The notes beneath the pieces are model-generated. The model saw only the letters and a program-made list of their open reading frames with translations. It was not told the origin of the DNA and searched no databases. Positions 1 through 7,811 of a stretch of DNA of 64,000 bases are shown here, piece by piece. The translations under genes and the position numbers were made by a program. Within the stretch, counting starts at the first letter, position 1. Every line of letters starts with the position of its first letter. This stretch comes from Bradyrhizobium murdochi. Its GTDB lineage: Bacteria; Pseudomonadota; Alphaproteobacteria; Rhizobiales; Xanthobacteraceae. The stretch lies in assembly GCF_000472965.1 (NCBI RefSeq), contig NZ_AXAU01000001.1:62001-126000 (forward strand), given 5' to 3'.

Positions 1-932
1 CGGGCGCGATCTATAAGCGCGAGGAAGACGGCATCGTCCTGATCGACCAGGACAAGTGCCGCGGCTGGCGCATGTGCGTGTCCGGCTGCCCCTACAAGAA
101 GATCTATTACAACTGGTCTTCGGGAAAATCCGAGAAGTGCATCTTCTGCTATCCGCGGATCGAGGCAGGCCAGCCGACGGTATGTTCGGAGACGTGCGTC
201 GGCCGCATCCGCTATCTCGGCGTGGTGCTCTATGACGCCGACCGCATTGCGGAAGCGGCGAGCAAGCCCGACGAGCGCGATCTCTATCAGGCGCAGCTCG
301 ACGTATTCCTCGATCCCAACGATCCTAAGATCATTGCGGAAGCGGAGCGGCAGGGCATTCCGCACGCCTGGCTGGAATCCGCCAAGGCCTCGCCGATCTG
401 GAAGATGGCGATGGAATGGAAAGTGGCGTTCCCGCTGCATCCCGAATACCGCACGCTGCCGATGGTCTGGTACGTGCCGCCGCTGTCGCCCATCACCTCG
501 GCCGCTTCGGCCGGCAAGATCGGGCTCGACGGCGAAATGCCTGACGTCAAGTCGCTGCGCATCCCCATGAAGTATCTCGCCAACCTGCTCACTGCGGGCG
601 ACGAGAGACCGGTGACGCTGGCGCTGGAGCGCATGCTGGCGATGCGTGCCTACATGCGCACCAAGACGATCGACGGCGTGGTGGATGAAGTGGTCGCCCG
701 GCGGGTCGGGCTCACGCCCGCGCAGATCGATGAGATGTATCAAATCATGGCGATCGCCAATTACGAGGACCGGTTCGTGATCCCGACCGCGCACCGCGAG
801 CTTGGCGCCGACGCCTACGACCTGCGCGGTTCCTGCGGCTTCACCTTCGGCAATGGCTGCTCCACCGGCGAGAGCGAAACCAATTTGTTCGGTTCGCCGC
901 GCAAGGCCAAGAATCCGATGGAGATGGCGTGA
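1..932 (+). CDS. narH: Respiratory nitrate reductase beta subunit NarH, C-terminal part
   Basis: Iron-sulfur electron-transfer subunit of the membrane-bound nitrate reductase NarGHI; it passes electrons from NarI haem to the molybdenum subunit NarG on the cytoplasmic side. The reading frame is open from base 3 to the TGA at 930-932, so the gene begins outside the window. Visible are the ferredoxin-type cysteines (KCRGWRMCVSGCPYKK) and the following EKCIFCYPR and VCSETCVGR cysteines that ligand the clusters; the Trp in CRGW is the residue that marks the [3Fe-4S] site in NarH. The long C-terminal domain with MVWYVPPLSP is also typical. The stop overlaps the narJ start (ATGA), indicating translational coupling. 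An internal ATG at 72 is not the true start. Confidence 0.97.
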   Translation, partial: GAIYKREEDGIVLIDQDKCRGWRMCVSGCPYKKIYYNWSSGKSEKCIFCYPRIEAGQPTVCSETCVGRIRYLGVVLYDADRIAEAASKPDERDLYQAQLDVFLDPNDPKIIAEAERQGIPHAWLESAKASPIWKMAMEWKVAFPLHPEYRTLPMVWYVPPLSPITSAASAGKIGLDGEMPDVKSLRIPMKYLANLLTAGDERPVTLALERMLAMRAYMRTKTIDGVVDEVVARRVGLTPAQIDEMYQIMAIANYEDRFVIPTAHRELGADAYDLRGSCGFTFGNGCSTGESETNLFGSPRKAKNPMEMA

Positions 933-1639
933 TGAAGACGTTCAAGGTGCTGTCGGCGCTGTTGAGCTATCCAACGCAGGGATTGATCGACGCCGCGCCG
1001 GAGTTTCCGGCCATTCTTGACGCCGAGAAGGTGGTCCCGGCGGCCTTTCGCGGTGCGCTCGATTTGCTGATCGAGGAAATTGCCATCGGCGAACTGTATG
1101 ACCTGCAGGAACGCTACGGCCTGCTGTTCGATCGCAGCAAGACGCTGGCGCTGCATCTGTTCGAGCACGTCCATGGCGAAAGCCGCGACCGTGGCCAGGC
1201 GATGGTCGATCTCAAGGCGATGTACGAGAAGGCCGGCATGTTCATTGCGGCGAACGAATTGCCTGACTACGTGCCGCTGTTTCTCGAATTCCTGTCGACC
1301 CAGCCGATCGCCGCGGCGCGCGAGTTGCTGGGCCAGACCGCTCACATTCTAGCTGCGCTCGCCGAGCGGCTCGAACGCAGGCAATCGAAGTACAAGGCGG
1401 TATTCGATGCGCTGGTTGCTCTCTCCGCGGCGGTTCCGTCGCGGGAGATTGTCGACGAGCTGCTGAAGGGCGCCGATCCCGATCCGATGGATCTCGCGGC
1501 GCTCGATGCCGCCTGGGAAGAGGAGGAGGTGCGATTCGGTCCCGGCAGCCAGGGGCAGGGCGCCTGCGGCCACGAGAGCCTGATTGCAAAACTTCGCCAT
1601 GCCAGACGCGCGGTCGATCCCGCGCCACGCCTGCAGTGA
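929..1639 (+). CDS. narJ: Nitrate reductase assembly chaperone NarJ
   Basis: Dedicated cytoplasmic chaperone of the TorD/DmsD/NarJ family. It holds apo-NarGH until the molybdenum cofactor and Fe-S clusters are inserted; it is not part of the final enzyme. 236 residues, the usual size. The sequence starts MMKTFKVLSALLSYPTQ and is all-helical in character, with the LFEHVHGESRDRGQAM segment that is characteristic of NarJ. The start overlaps the narH stop by 4 bp, and narI follows after 12 bp, so the order narH-narJ-narI is standard. Confidence 0.96.
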   Translation: MMKTFKVLSALLSYPTQGLIDAAPEFPAILDAEKVVPAAFRGALDLLIEEIAIGELYDLQERYGLLFDRSKTLALHLFEHVHGESRDRGQAMVDLKAMYEKAGMFIAANELPDYVPLFLEFLSTQPIAAARELLGQTAHILAALAERLERRQSKYKAVFDALVALSAAVPSREIVDELLKGADPDPMDLAALDAAWEEEEVRFGPGSQGQGACGHESLIAKLRHARRAVDPAPRLQ

Positions 1640-1651
1640 GGAGGCAGCATC

Positions 1652-2365
1652 ATGCAAACACTCAATTCAATCGTCTTCGGCTGGTACCCCTATCTGTGCC
1701 TAACCGTCTTTCTGTTCGGCAGCCTGTTCCGGTTCGACCGCGAACAGTATACGTGGCGGACCGGATCCAGCCAGTTGTTGCGGCGGCGGCAACTGGTGTG
1801 GGGCTCTAACCTGTTTCACGTCGGCATTCTCTTCATCTTCCTCGGCCATTTCGTCGGCCTGCTGACGCCGATCTGGGTGTTCGACATGCTCGGCGTGTCG
1901 CATGGATTCAAGCAGATGCTGGCGATCGTCGCCGGCGGGATTGCGGGCCTGATGTGCCTGGTCGGCATTGCGCTGTTGACGCATCGCCGCCTGTTCGATC
2001 CGCGCATCCGCGCCAACTCCTCGTACGGCGATACCGCGATCCTGCTGTTGCTGTTCGCGCAACTGTTGCTGGGGCTTGCGAGCATTCCGGTGTCGATGGG
2101 CCATCTCGACGGCCATGAAATGGTGAAGTTCATGAACTGGGCGCAGGGCATTCTGACGCTGCAGCCCGGCGTCGCCGCCAACATTCTGGACGTGCATCCG
2201 ATCTTCAAGGCCCACCTCGTGCTCGGCATGACGCTGTTCCTCGTCTTCCCGTTCACGCGGCTGGTCCACATCTGGAGCGCGCCGGTCTGGTATCTCGGGC
2301 GGCGCGGCTATCAGGTGGTCCGCAGCCGCAATGGTTCGCTGCGGCCCATTCAACCGGCGGAGTAG
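1652..2365 (+). CDS. narI: Nitrate reductase gamma subunit NarI (cytochrome b)
   Basis: Membrane anchor and quinol dehydrogenase of nitrate reductase: it oxidises quinol on the periplasmic side and passes electrons over two b haems to NarH. 237 residues with five hydrophobic segments. Histidines lie in the helices where NarI binds haem (around HVGILFIFLGHFVG, and HPIFKAHLVLGM near the end). The N-terminus MQTLNSIVFGWYPYLCL and the FRFDREQYTWRTGSSQ loop are family signatures. A strong Shine-Dalgarno (GAGGAGG) precedes the ATG. Next gene 3 bp downstream. Confidence 0.96.
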   Translation: MQTLNSIVFGWYPYLCLTVFLFGSLFRFDREQYTWRTGSSQLLRRRQLVWGSNLFHVGILFIFLGHFVGLLTPIWVFDMLGVSHGFKQMLAIVAGGIAGLMCLVGIALLTHRRLFDPRIRANSSYGDTAILLLLFAQLLLGLASIPVSMGHLDGHEMVKFMNWAQGILTLQPGVAANILDVHPIFKAHLVLGMTLFLVFPFTRLVHIWSAPVWYLGRRGYQVVRSRNGSLRPIQPAE

Positions 2366-2368
2366 GTC

Positions 2369-3193
2369 ATGGATTGCTCGCTGACGAATACACTGCCGAA
2401 GCCCAAGACCATCAGCGTCAACGGCAAGGTCATTCCGCGCGAGGTGATTGCTCGCGAGGTGCAGAACCATCCGGCCGAAAGGCCGATCCTGGCGTGGCAG
2501 GCGGCGGCCCGGGCGCTGGTCGTGCGTGAACTGCTGCTGCAGGAATCGGCGCGGCTGGGGATCGAGGCGGAGCCGCTTCGCGATGCCGAGGGGCGTTCCG
2601 AGACCGACGAGGAAGCGGCCATGCGCTCCTTGATCGAGCGCGAGGTCGTGATTCCGGAGCCGGACGAAGCCGCTTGTCTCCGGTTCTACGAGCAGAACCG
2701 CCAACGTTTCCGGTCGGGAGACCTGTATGAGGCGGCGCATATCCTGATCGCCTCGCGTCCCGGCGACGTGGCTGCGCGGACCGAGGCCCGCCTGACAGCG
2801 GAGAACATTCTGGCGGCGGTCCGGTCCGATCCGGCGCTGTTTGCTGAATTCGCCCGCAGCGATTCGGCCTGCAAGACTTCGGCGCAGGAAGGCGGTCGGC
2901 TCGGTCAGTTGACGCGCGGACAGACGGTCGCTGAGTTCGAGGCGACACTGGAGCGAATGCGGCCGGGCGAATTCGCCATCGCCGAAACCCGCTACGGCTT
3001 CCACGTTATGCGTCTGGACCAGCATGCGCCCGGGCAGGTGCTTCCGTTTGAATTGGCACGCGACCGCATTGCCGATTACCTCACGATCAGTGTCCAGCAT
3101 CGCGCCTTGGCGCAATATGTTTCGGTGCTGGCGGGCAGGGCCCAGATATCGGGTGTTAAGCTCGCCGCGGCTGCGTCGCCGCTTCTGCAGTAG
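2369..3193 (+). CDS. Parvulin-type peptidyl-prolyl isomerase of the nar operon
   Basis: 274-residue protein with a SurA/PpiC-like rotamase domain at about residues 115-240: the AAHILIASRP start, a central AQEGGRLGQLTRGQTVAEFE segment and the terminal AETRYGFHVMRLDQH. The N-terminal part (ISVNGKVIPREVIAREVQNHP) resembles the chaperone region of such isomerases. No signal peptide is visible, so it probably acts in the cytoplasm, unlike SurA. Located 3 bp after narI in the same operon; by context it may help fold or assemble nitrate reductase subunits. That role is inferred from position only. Confidence 0.85.
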   Translation: MDCSLTNTLPKPKTISVNGKVIPREVIAREVQNHPAERPILAWQAAARALVVRELLLQESARLGIEAEPLRDAEGRSETDEEAAMRSLIEREVVIPEPDEAACLRFYEQNRQRFRSGDLYEAAHILIASRPGDVAARTEARLTAENILAAVRSDPALFAEFARSDSACKTSAQEGGRLGQLTRGQTVAEFEATLERMRPGEFAIAETRYGFHVMRLDQHAPGQVLPFELARDRIADYLTISVQHRALAQYVSVLAGRAQISGVKLAAAASPLLQ

Positions 3194-3203
3194 GAGCGGG
3201 CCG

Positions 3204-3542
3204 ATGCAACTCGGTGACATCATCCGCAGTTTCAGCGAGGACGCTGCCGCCAGCGAGGCACTGCTCGCGTGCAACGATATCGTGCTGTTCGCCCGCGTCG
3301 GCGAGGCGGCTACCCGCTATGAGGAGACCGTCGGAGAATATGCCTCCGGCGCCGTTCGGCGCTTCGCAAATCTCGCGGGAAGCGAGGATTGGCTCGGCCT
3401 GATGAATGTCGTCGAGCGTACCGACGATCCCGGGACCGGGTGCCTCGTCTACATGGTCAACTGGTCGCTGAAGAAGGATGAGGCACCAGAGCCGCTTGGC
3501 CATGCCGGCTGCACCTGCGGCGGTGAAGGAGGCTGCTCGTGA
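3204..3542 (+). CDS. Small nar-operon protein with Cys-rich tail, function unknown
   Basis: 112 residues from the ATG at 3204, chosen because it lies 10 bp after the isomerase stop; the frame stays open further upstream but only inside that gene. The body is mixed and acidic (FANLAGSEDWLGLMNVVERTDDPGTG). The last 15 residues hold four cysteines or serines in the pattern GHAGCTCGGEGGCS, which could bind a metal or cluster. I do not recognise the family. Position between the nar genes and molybdenum cofactor genes suggests an accessory role in nitrate reductase maturation, an inference only. Confidence 0.75.
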   Translation: MQLGDIIRSFSEDAAASEALLACNDIVLFARVGEAATRYEETVGEYASGAVRRFANLAGSEDWLGLMNVVERTDDPGTGCLVYMVNWSLKKDEAPEPLGHAGCTCGGEGGCS

Positions 3543-3589
3543 GCCCATATGTCATCTTTGGCATCACCGGCTCCGGATCGTGACATCAG

Positions 3590-4318
3590 ATGATCGACGA
3601 GCTGTTCGACCGTAATGTGGCCTGGGCGACGGGAAAGACCCGCAGCGATCCCGATTACTTCCGGCGTCTCGCCGAGCAGCAGGCACCGCGCTATCTCTGG
3701 CTCGGCTGTTCGGACAGCCGCGTTCCCGCTAACGACATCGTCGGTCTCGATCCCGGCGAGGTGTTCGTGCACCGCAACGTCGGCAATGTCGTTCACACCG
3801 GCGACATGAACTTGCTGTCCGTGCTGGAATTTGCGGTCGAAACTCTGCAAGTGAAGCACGTCATCGTGTGCGGCCATTATGGCTGCGGCGGCATCCGCCG
3901 GGCGTTCGAGCCGCCGGACGGCGGCGGTCTGGTCGATCACTGGCTGGCGCCGGTGCGAGAAATGTGCCGGCGATGCGCACCCGATCTGGCGCGCCTTCCG
4001 AATCAAGCCGCCAGAATGGACCGCGCCTGCGAGTTGAATGTCGGACTGCAGTTGAGGCGGGTCGCCGCGACGCCGATTCTTCGCGGCGCATGGCAGCGCC
4101 AGCAGTCCATCACGGTTCACGGCTGGATCTACGGCCTGGGTGACGGGCTGTTGCGGGACCTCGGACTGAAACTGTCGTCGCTCGACGATGCCGAACGTCT
4201 CGACCGCGAAGGCGACTATGCAGGACTGGCCGAACCGACCACCATGGTTCGTCGCCATGCCGAGGAAGCGTTCGCAGGGCTGTCGATGCTGGAGCCGCAG
4301 GTCCTGGAGGAGGGCTGA
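3590..4318 (+). CDS. Beta-class carbonic anhydrase
   Basis: Zinc enzyme interconverting CO2 and bicarbonate. The zinc and catalytic residues are present: C40-x-D42-x-R44 in CSDSR, then H96 and C99 in HYGCGG. 242 residues, usual length; most like the bacterial Can/clade B enzymes (FRNVGN-type segment VHRNVGNVVHTGDMN). The ATG at 3590 is the first possible start, since an in-frame TGA lies at 3581. The next gene begins at the base after the stop (TGAATG), so the carbonic anhydrase is translated from the same message as the molybdenum cofactor genes. Why it sits in the nitrate reductase operon is not evident from sequence. Confidence 0.94.
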   Translation: MIDELFDRNVAWATGKTRSDPDYFRRLAEQQAPRYLWLGCSDSRVPANDIVGLDPGEVFVHRNVGNVVHTGDMNLLSVLEFAVETLQVKHVIVCGHYGCGGIRRAFEPPDGGGLVDHWLAPVREMCRRCAPDLARLPNQAARMDRACELNVGLQLRRVAATPILRGAWQRQQSITVHGWIYGLGDGLLRDLGLKLSSLDDAERLDREGDYAGLAEPTTMVRRHAEEAFAGLSMLEPQVLEEG

Positions 4319-4858
4319 ATGCCTGACAATCTGCTGGCACGAATTGGCGTGCTGACAATATCCGACCGCGTCAGCCGTGGCGAATATGAGGATATCAGCG
4401 GCAAGGCAATCAACGATTTTCTTGACCGCGCGGTGAGTTCGAACTGGGTTGCCGTTGTCAGGATCGTTCCTGACGGCATCGAAAGTGTAGAGCAGGCGCT
4501 GACCGAGATGTCGGATTGCGAGGATTGCGACCTGATTCTGACCACCGGCGGCACCGGGTCGGCGCCGCGGGATCTGACGCCGGAAGCGACGCGGTTGGTC
4601 ATTACGCGTGAACTGGAAGGTTTCGGCGAACTGATGCGCCGGGTCAGCCTTGAACAGGTACCCACCGCCATTCTTTCCCGGCAGACCGCCGGAACGCGCG
4701 GAAAATGCCTGATAGTCAACTTGCCGGGACGTCCCTCGGCAATCGATGTCTGCCTGAACGCGGTGTTTCCCGCTGTACCTTACTGCCTCGATCTGATCGG
4801 GGCGCGACGAATAGAGGTCAATCCAGATGTATGCGCTGCATTCCGTCCCGCCGCATAG
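4319..4858 (+). CDS. mog: Molybdopterin adenylyltransferase (MogA/MoaB family)
   Basis: Adenylylates molybdopterin with ATP, the step before molybdate insertion by MoeA. 179 residues with the MogA order: IGVLTISDRVSRGEYED at the N-terminus, the substrate loop DLILTTGGTGSAPRDLTPEAT, and SLEQVPTAILSR then CLIVNLPGRPSA at the end. The full TTGGTG and PGRP motifs are intact. Its start abuts the carbonic anhydrase stop; the next gene overlaps its 3-prime end by 32 bp, so the three are tightly coupled. It supplies the cofactor needed by the nitrate reductase encoded upstream. Confidence 0.94.
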   Translation: MPDNLLARIGVLTISDRVSRGEYEDISGKAINDFLDRAVSSNWVAVVRIVPDGIESVEQALTEMSDCEDCDLILTTGGTGSAPRDLTPEATRLVITRELEGFGELMRRVSLEQVPTAILSRQTAGTRGKCLIVNLPGRPSAIDVCLNAVFPAVPYCLDLIGARRIEVNPDVCAAFRPAA

Positions 4859-5417
4859 CGCAAGCGCGCGGCCGCAACCGGCCTTGGTGGCAATCGTCTA
4901 CGCCAATGAAGCCTACCCGCAATCGACCTTCGAACAGATCGTAGAGGATTGCCGCGCTCGCGGGGTTCGCGTCGTTGGTGTGCTGCAGCACCCGATCTGC
5001 TCCGATACGGCGGGTCACTGCGACGTGGTGCTGGAAGAGCTGACAACCGGCCTGCGCACGGATTTGTTTGAAGACCGTGGCCCCGGTGCCACGGGATGCC
5101 GCCTCGATGTCGCGGCACTGGCGGAAGTGAACGCGCAGGTGGCGCGGTCGCTCGATCATGATCCCGAGCTCCTGATCCTGAACAAGTTCGGAAAAGTGGA
5201 GGCGGAAGGTCGCGGGCTTCTCGATCTGGTCGCGATCGCGGTCGATCGTGGCATTCCCGTCGTCATCGGGGTTCCGATCCGAAACCTGGAAGCATGGCGC
5301 ACGTTCGCCGGTGACGTATCGGTCGAGTTTTCGAGCGAACCGTCCGAGGTGAAGGAATGGCTCAACAGAACCTTTCCTGCTGCTGTGGCGCAAAGTCCGG
5401 AGCCGGCGGCCTGCTAG
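4827..5417 (+). CDS. DUF2478 protein linked to molybdenum metabolism
   Basis: 196 residues. The core starts at about residue 20 (ALVAIVYANEAYP) and ends with the NLEAWRTFAGD element seen in DUF2478 proteins, which are usually found beside molybdenum-related genes. ELLILNKFGKVEAEGRGLLDL resembles the nucleotide-binding part of MobB/NTP1-like proteins, but a classical Walker A is absent. The 32-bp overlap with mog and the moeA gene 38 bp on support a role in cofactor handling; the biochemical activity is not established by sequence. A later start would remove the overlap, but no better ribosome site is evident. Confidence 0.8.
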   Translation: MYALHSVPPHSASARPQPALVAIVYANEAYPQSTFEQIVEDCRARGVRVVGVLQHPICSDTAGHCDVVLEELTTGLRTDLFEDRGPGATGCRLDVAALAEVNAQVARSLDHDPELLILNKFGKVEAEGRGLLDLVAIAVDRGIPVVIGVPIRNLEAWRTFAGDVSVEFSSEPSEVKEWLNRTFPAAVAQSPEPAAC

Positions 5418-5455
5418 AGAGGCAGTCCAGCGCTTGAGAGATAGGCGGAGGCAAG

Positions 5456-6733
5456 ATGGCCGCATTACTGCGAACACCAACCGACGCGTGCCTGGCCTCA
5501 CCAAACGCCGGTCTCCTTTCGGTAGCTCAGGCGCTCGCCATCGGCTTGGCGAAGGCGCGCCCCGTCGCGGAGACCGAGCTGGTTGATCTCTCCGGCGTCA
5601 CCGGCCGCATCCTCGCCCAGTCCATCAAGGCGGATGCGCCTTTGCCGCGTTTCGATTACAGCGCGATGGATGGATATGCCATCGATACATCGAGTCTGTC
5701 CGCTGGCGGGCCCACCCGCCTGAAAGTAATCGGTAGCATCGCAGCCAGACGCACGGTCGGTAAGCCGGTGCTGCAGGATGGCAGCGCCTTTCGCATTCTG
5801 ACAGGGGCGCCGATCCCTCACTGCGCCGATGCCGTCGTCGCTCAGGAAGACACTCGGTGCGAGGGCGACCGTATCATTCTCTCCCGCGCGCCGAAGCCGG
5901 GCGACAACATCAGAAGACGGGGCGAGGACGTCAGGCTGGGCGATAGCCTGGTTGAAGCCGGCACAGTGATGGGACCGCTGCAGGCGGGTGTCGCTGCGGC
6001 GTGCGGCTATCCCGGCGTGCGCGTGTTTCGAAAGCTGCGCGTGGCAATGTTCACGACGGGGTCGGAGCTTCGGCAGCCCGGCCAAAGCATCCGGCCAGGC
6101 GAGATCTACGATGCCAACCGCTTCATCCTTCGAAGCCTGCTTGCGAAACCCTGGATCGAGATCGTCGACCTCGGAAGCTGCGTCGACAAACTCTCCAGGC
6201 TGCGGACTATCTTCCAGACGGCGGCGGCGCGCGCCGACGTGATCGTCAGCGCCGGGGGCATATCGGTCGGCGACGAGGACCACGTGGTCGATGCGTTCCA
6301 GCACTGCGGCGGCCGGCTGTCGGTTCGCAAGGTCGCCATGAAGCCTGGAAAGCCGCTCGTCCTCGGCAAGATGGCCGATGCCACCTATGTCGGGCTTCCC
6401 GGAAATCCGGGCGCGCTATTCACGACGTTCAAGGTCATCGTTGACGAGATGCTGGCAGCCCGCGCGGGAATCAGACCTGCGGGCGATAACGAGCGTGCAG
6501 CAGTCGCAAACTTCAACTGGAAGGGACGGCCGGGCCGCACGACCTATCTGCCCGGCATACTTGCTGGTGACGCGCCGGGGCTGCCGTTGATCGAACTCTT
6601 GCCGGACGGCAATTCCGGCAAGCTGCATCAGCTCAGCTTGGCCAGCGGATTCGTTGTTGTCGCGCCGGAAATGAAATCCATCGAACGCGGCTCGCAGATA
6701 CGCTGGCGGCCGTTTGCGAGACTGGAGTTGTGA
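5456..6733 (+). CDS. moeA: Molybdopterin molybdenumtransferase MoeA
   Basis: Inserts molybdate into adenylylated molybdopterin. 425 residues with the expected domain order: N-terminal PLPRFDYSAMDGYAI (domain I/II), FRILTGAPIPHCADAVVAQED, RRRGEDVRLGD, the MoaB-like fold with FTTGSEL, DVIVSAGGISVGDEDHV, then KPGKPLVLGKM and VGLPGNPGALFTTF, and a C-terminal beta domain. A GGAGG Shine-Dalgarno lies just before the ATG (GGCGGAGGCAAG). Last gene of the nar/molybdenum run; the next gene has its own FixK-type site. Confidence 0.95.
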   Translation: MAALLRTPTDACLASPNAGLLSVAQALAIGLAKARPVAETELVDLSGVTGRILAQSIKADAPLPRFDYSAMDGYAIDTSSLSAGGPTRLKVIGSIAARRTVGKPVLQDGSAFRILTGAPIPHCADAVVAQEDTRCEGDRIILSRAPKPGDNIRRRGEDVRLGDSLVEAGTVMGPLQAGVAAACGYPGVRVFRKLRVAMFTTGSELRQPGQSIRPGEIYDANRFILRSLLAKPWIEIVDLGSCVDKLSRLRTIFQTAAARADVIVSAGGISVGDEDHVVDAFQHCGGRLSVRKVAMKPGKPLVLGKMADATYVGLPGNPGALFTTFKVIVDEMLAARAGIRPAGDNERAAVANFNWKGRPGRTTYLPGILAGDAPGLPLIELLPDGNSGKLHQLSLASGFVVVAPEMKSIERGSQIRWRPFARLEL

Positions 6734-6945
6734 CGACTGCTACGCCGCCTGCCATCTATAGGCGAAGCCATGCATCGAAATCGCCAGAGGACGTCATAGC
6801 CACTTGTCAATGTGAGAATAAAATCGGAACGGAGGGCCTCGACAGCTCTTGGTTGCGCCCCGAACCACGAATTCTCAAGCACGTCAATTCCGCGTGAAAG
6901 CACGTATGCGGATCAGCGTCGGCCTGCCTAGGATGCACTTGGTGC

Positions 6946-6959
6946 TTGATCTGCATCAA
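6946..6959 (+). promoter_or_regulatory. FixK/Fnr box upstream of the CBS-BON gene
   Basis: TTGATCTGCATCAA, a full match to the Fnr-family palindrome TTGAT-N4-ATCAA. Its centre is 60 bp before the ATG at 7013, so a class II promoter (site at -41.5) would start transcription near 6994. The rest of the 6734-7012 gap shows no gene. Confidence 0.85.
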
Positions 6960-7012
6960 GTAGCGGGCGCACGTCGTTGAATAGCCTTTTACAAGTCTCG
7001 GAGGCTTGAGAA

Positions 7013-7732
7013 ATGCGCGCGCATCATGTCATGACCCGCAAGGTGACCACCGTCAGGACCGATACATCCGTCCGGGACGCAGCCAACCTGATGCTGCAAC
7101 AGCGCATCAGCGGACTTCCTGTGGTTGATGAGGTCGGCCGGCTCATTGGAATCGTAACGGAAGGAGACTTTATCCGCCGCAGCGAGATCGGCACGCAAAG
7201 CCCCCATATCGGATGGCTCGACTACCTCATCGGGCCGGGCAAGGCTGCCGTGGACTTCGTGCGGGAAAATGGTCGCAAAGTCGGCGAGATAATGACGAAG
7301 GATGATCTTGTCACCGCAACGGAGGATCTGCCGCTTGAGCAGCTCGTGCGATTAATGGAGCGCAATAATGTCAAGCGGTTACCAATTGTGCTTGGAGAGA
7401 CGCTGATCGGAATCGTAACCCGCACGGATTTGCTTCGTGCTGTCGCAAGTCTCGCTCGAGACGTCCCGGATCCAACCGCAGACGATAACCACATCCGCGA
7501 CCGCGTGATCGCATCCATCGAAAAGCACGAATGGCGACCAGTGCAGCTCAGCGTTACGGTTCGGGACGGAATTGTGCATCTCAGCGGTATGATTATGGAC
7601 GAGCGTTATCGAGATGCGGCGATCGTGGCTGCCGAAAATGTCTCGGGCGTCAAGTTGGTACATGACCACCTCTGCCTGTTCGGATTGTCTTTCCGGTCGC
7701 CGGAAGATGAGGAATGGGAGAAGGTCGGTTAG
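7013..7732 (+). CDS. Tandem CBS-domain protein with C-terminal BON domain
   Basis: 239 residues. Two CBS domains cover about 1-65 (HHVMTRKVTTVRTDTSVRDA ... GIVTEGDFI) and 95-155 (VGEIMTKDDLVTATEDLPLE ... GIVTRTDLLRA); together they form a Bateman module that normally senses adenine nucleotides. A BON-like domain follows at about 165-225 (IEKHEWRP ... VRDGIVHLSGMIMDE). Soluble, no membrane segment. The perfect FixK box 60 bp upstream predicts induction at low oxygen. The target it regulates is unknown. Confidence 0.9.
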   Translation: MRAHHVMTRKVTTVRTDTSVRDAANLMLQQRISGLPVVDEVGRLIGIVTEGDFIRRSEIGTQSPHIGWLDYLIGPGKAAVDFVRENGRKVGEIMTKDDLVTATEDLPLEQLVRLMERNNVKRLPIVLGETLIGIVTRTDLLRAVASLARDVPDPTADDNHIRDRVIASIEKHEWRPVQLSVTVRDGIVHLSGMIMDERYRDAAIVAAENVSGVKLVHDHLCLFGLSFRSPEDEEWEKVG

Positions 7733-7811
7733 TAGGCCAGTACGCCTTTCGCGATCGATCGGCATCCATACTGCGGAAATCTTGATGCTTGTCAGACGTA
7801 GGCTGTGAACA

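Noticed and set aside
1700..3274. Long minus-strand open frame of 524 codons across narI and the isomerase gene
   Set aside because: Antisense shadow of two clear genes in GC-rich DNA; composition is Arg/Gln/His-rich and no family pattern is seen.
3539..3583. A 14-codon GTG frame (MSPYVIFGITGSGS) overlapping the stop of the Cys-tail protein gene, with a GGAGG nearby
   Set aside because: Too short to judge. It looks a little like the start of a P-loop protein and might be a deletion remnant, but no further coding sequence follows.
7782..7795. TTGATGCTTGTCAG before opgC as a FixK site
   Set aside because: Right half mismatched, and its centre is only 23 bp from the ATG, which does not fit a class II activator position.
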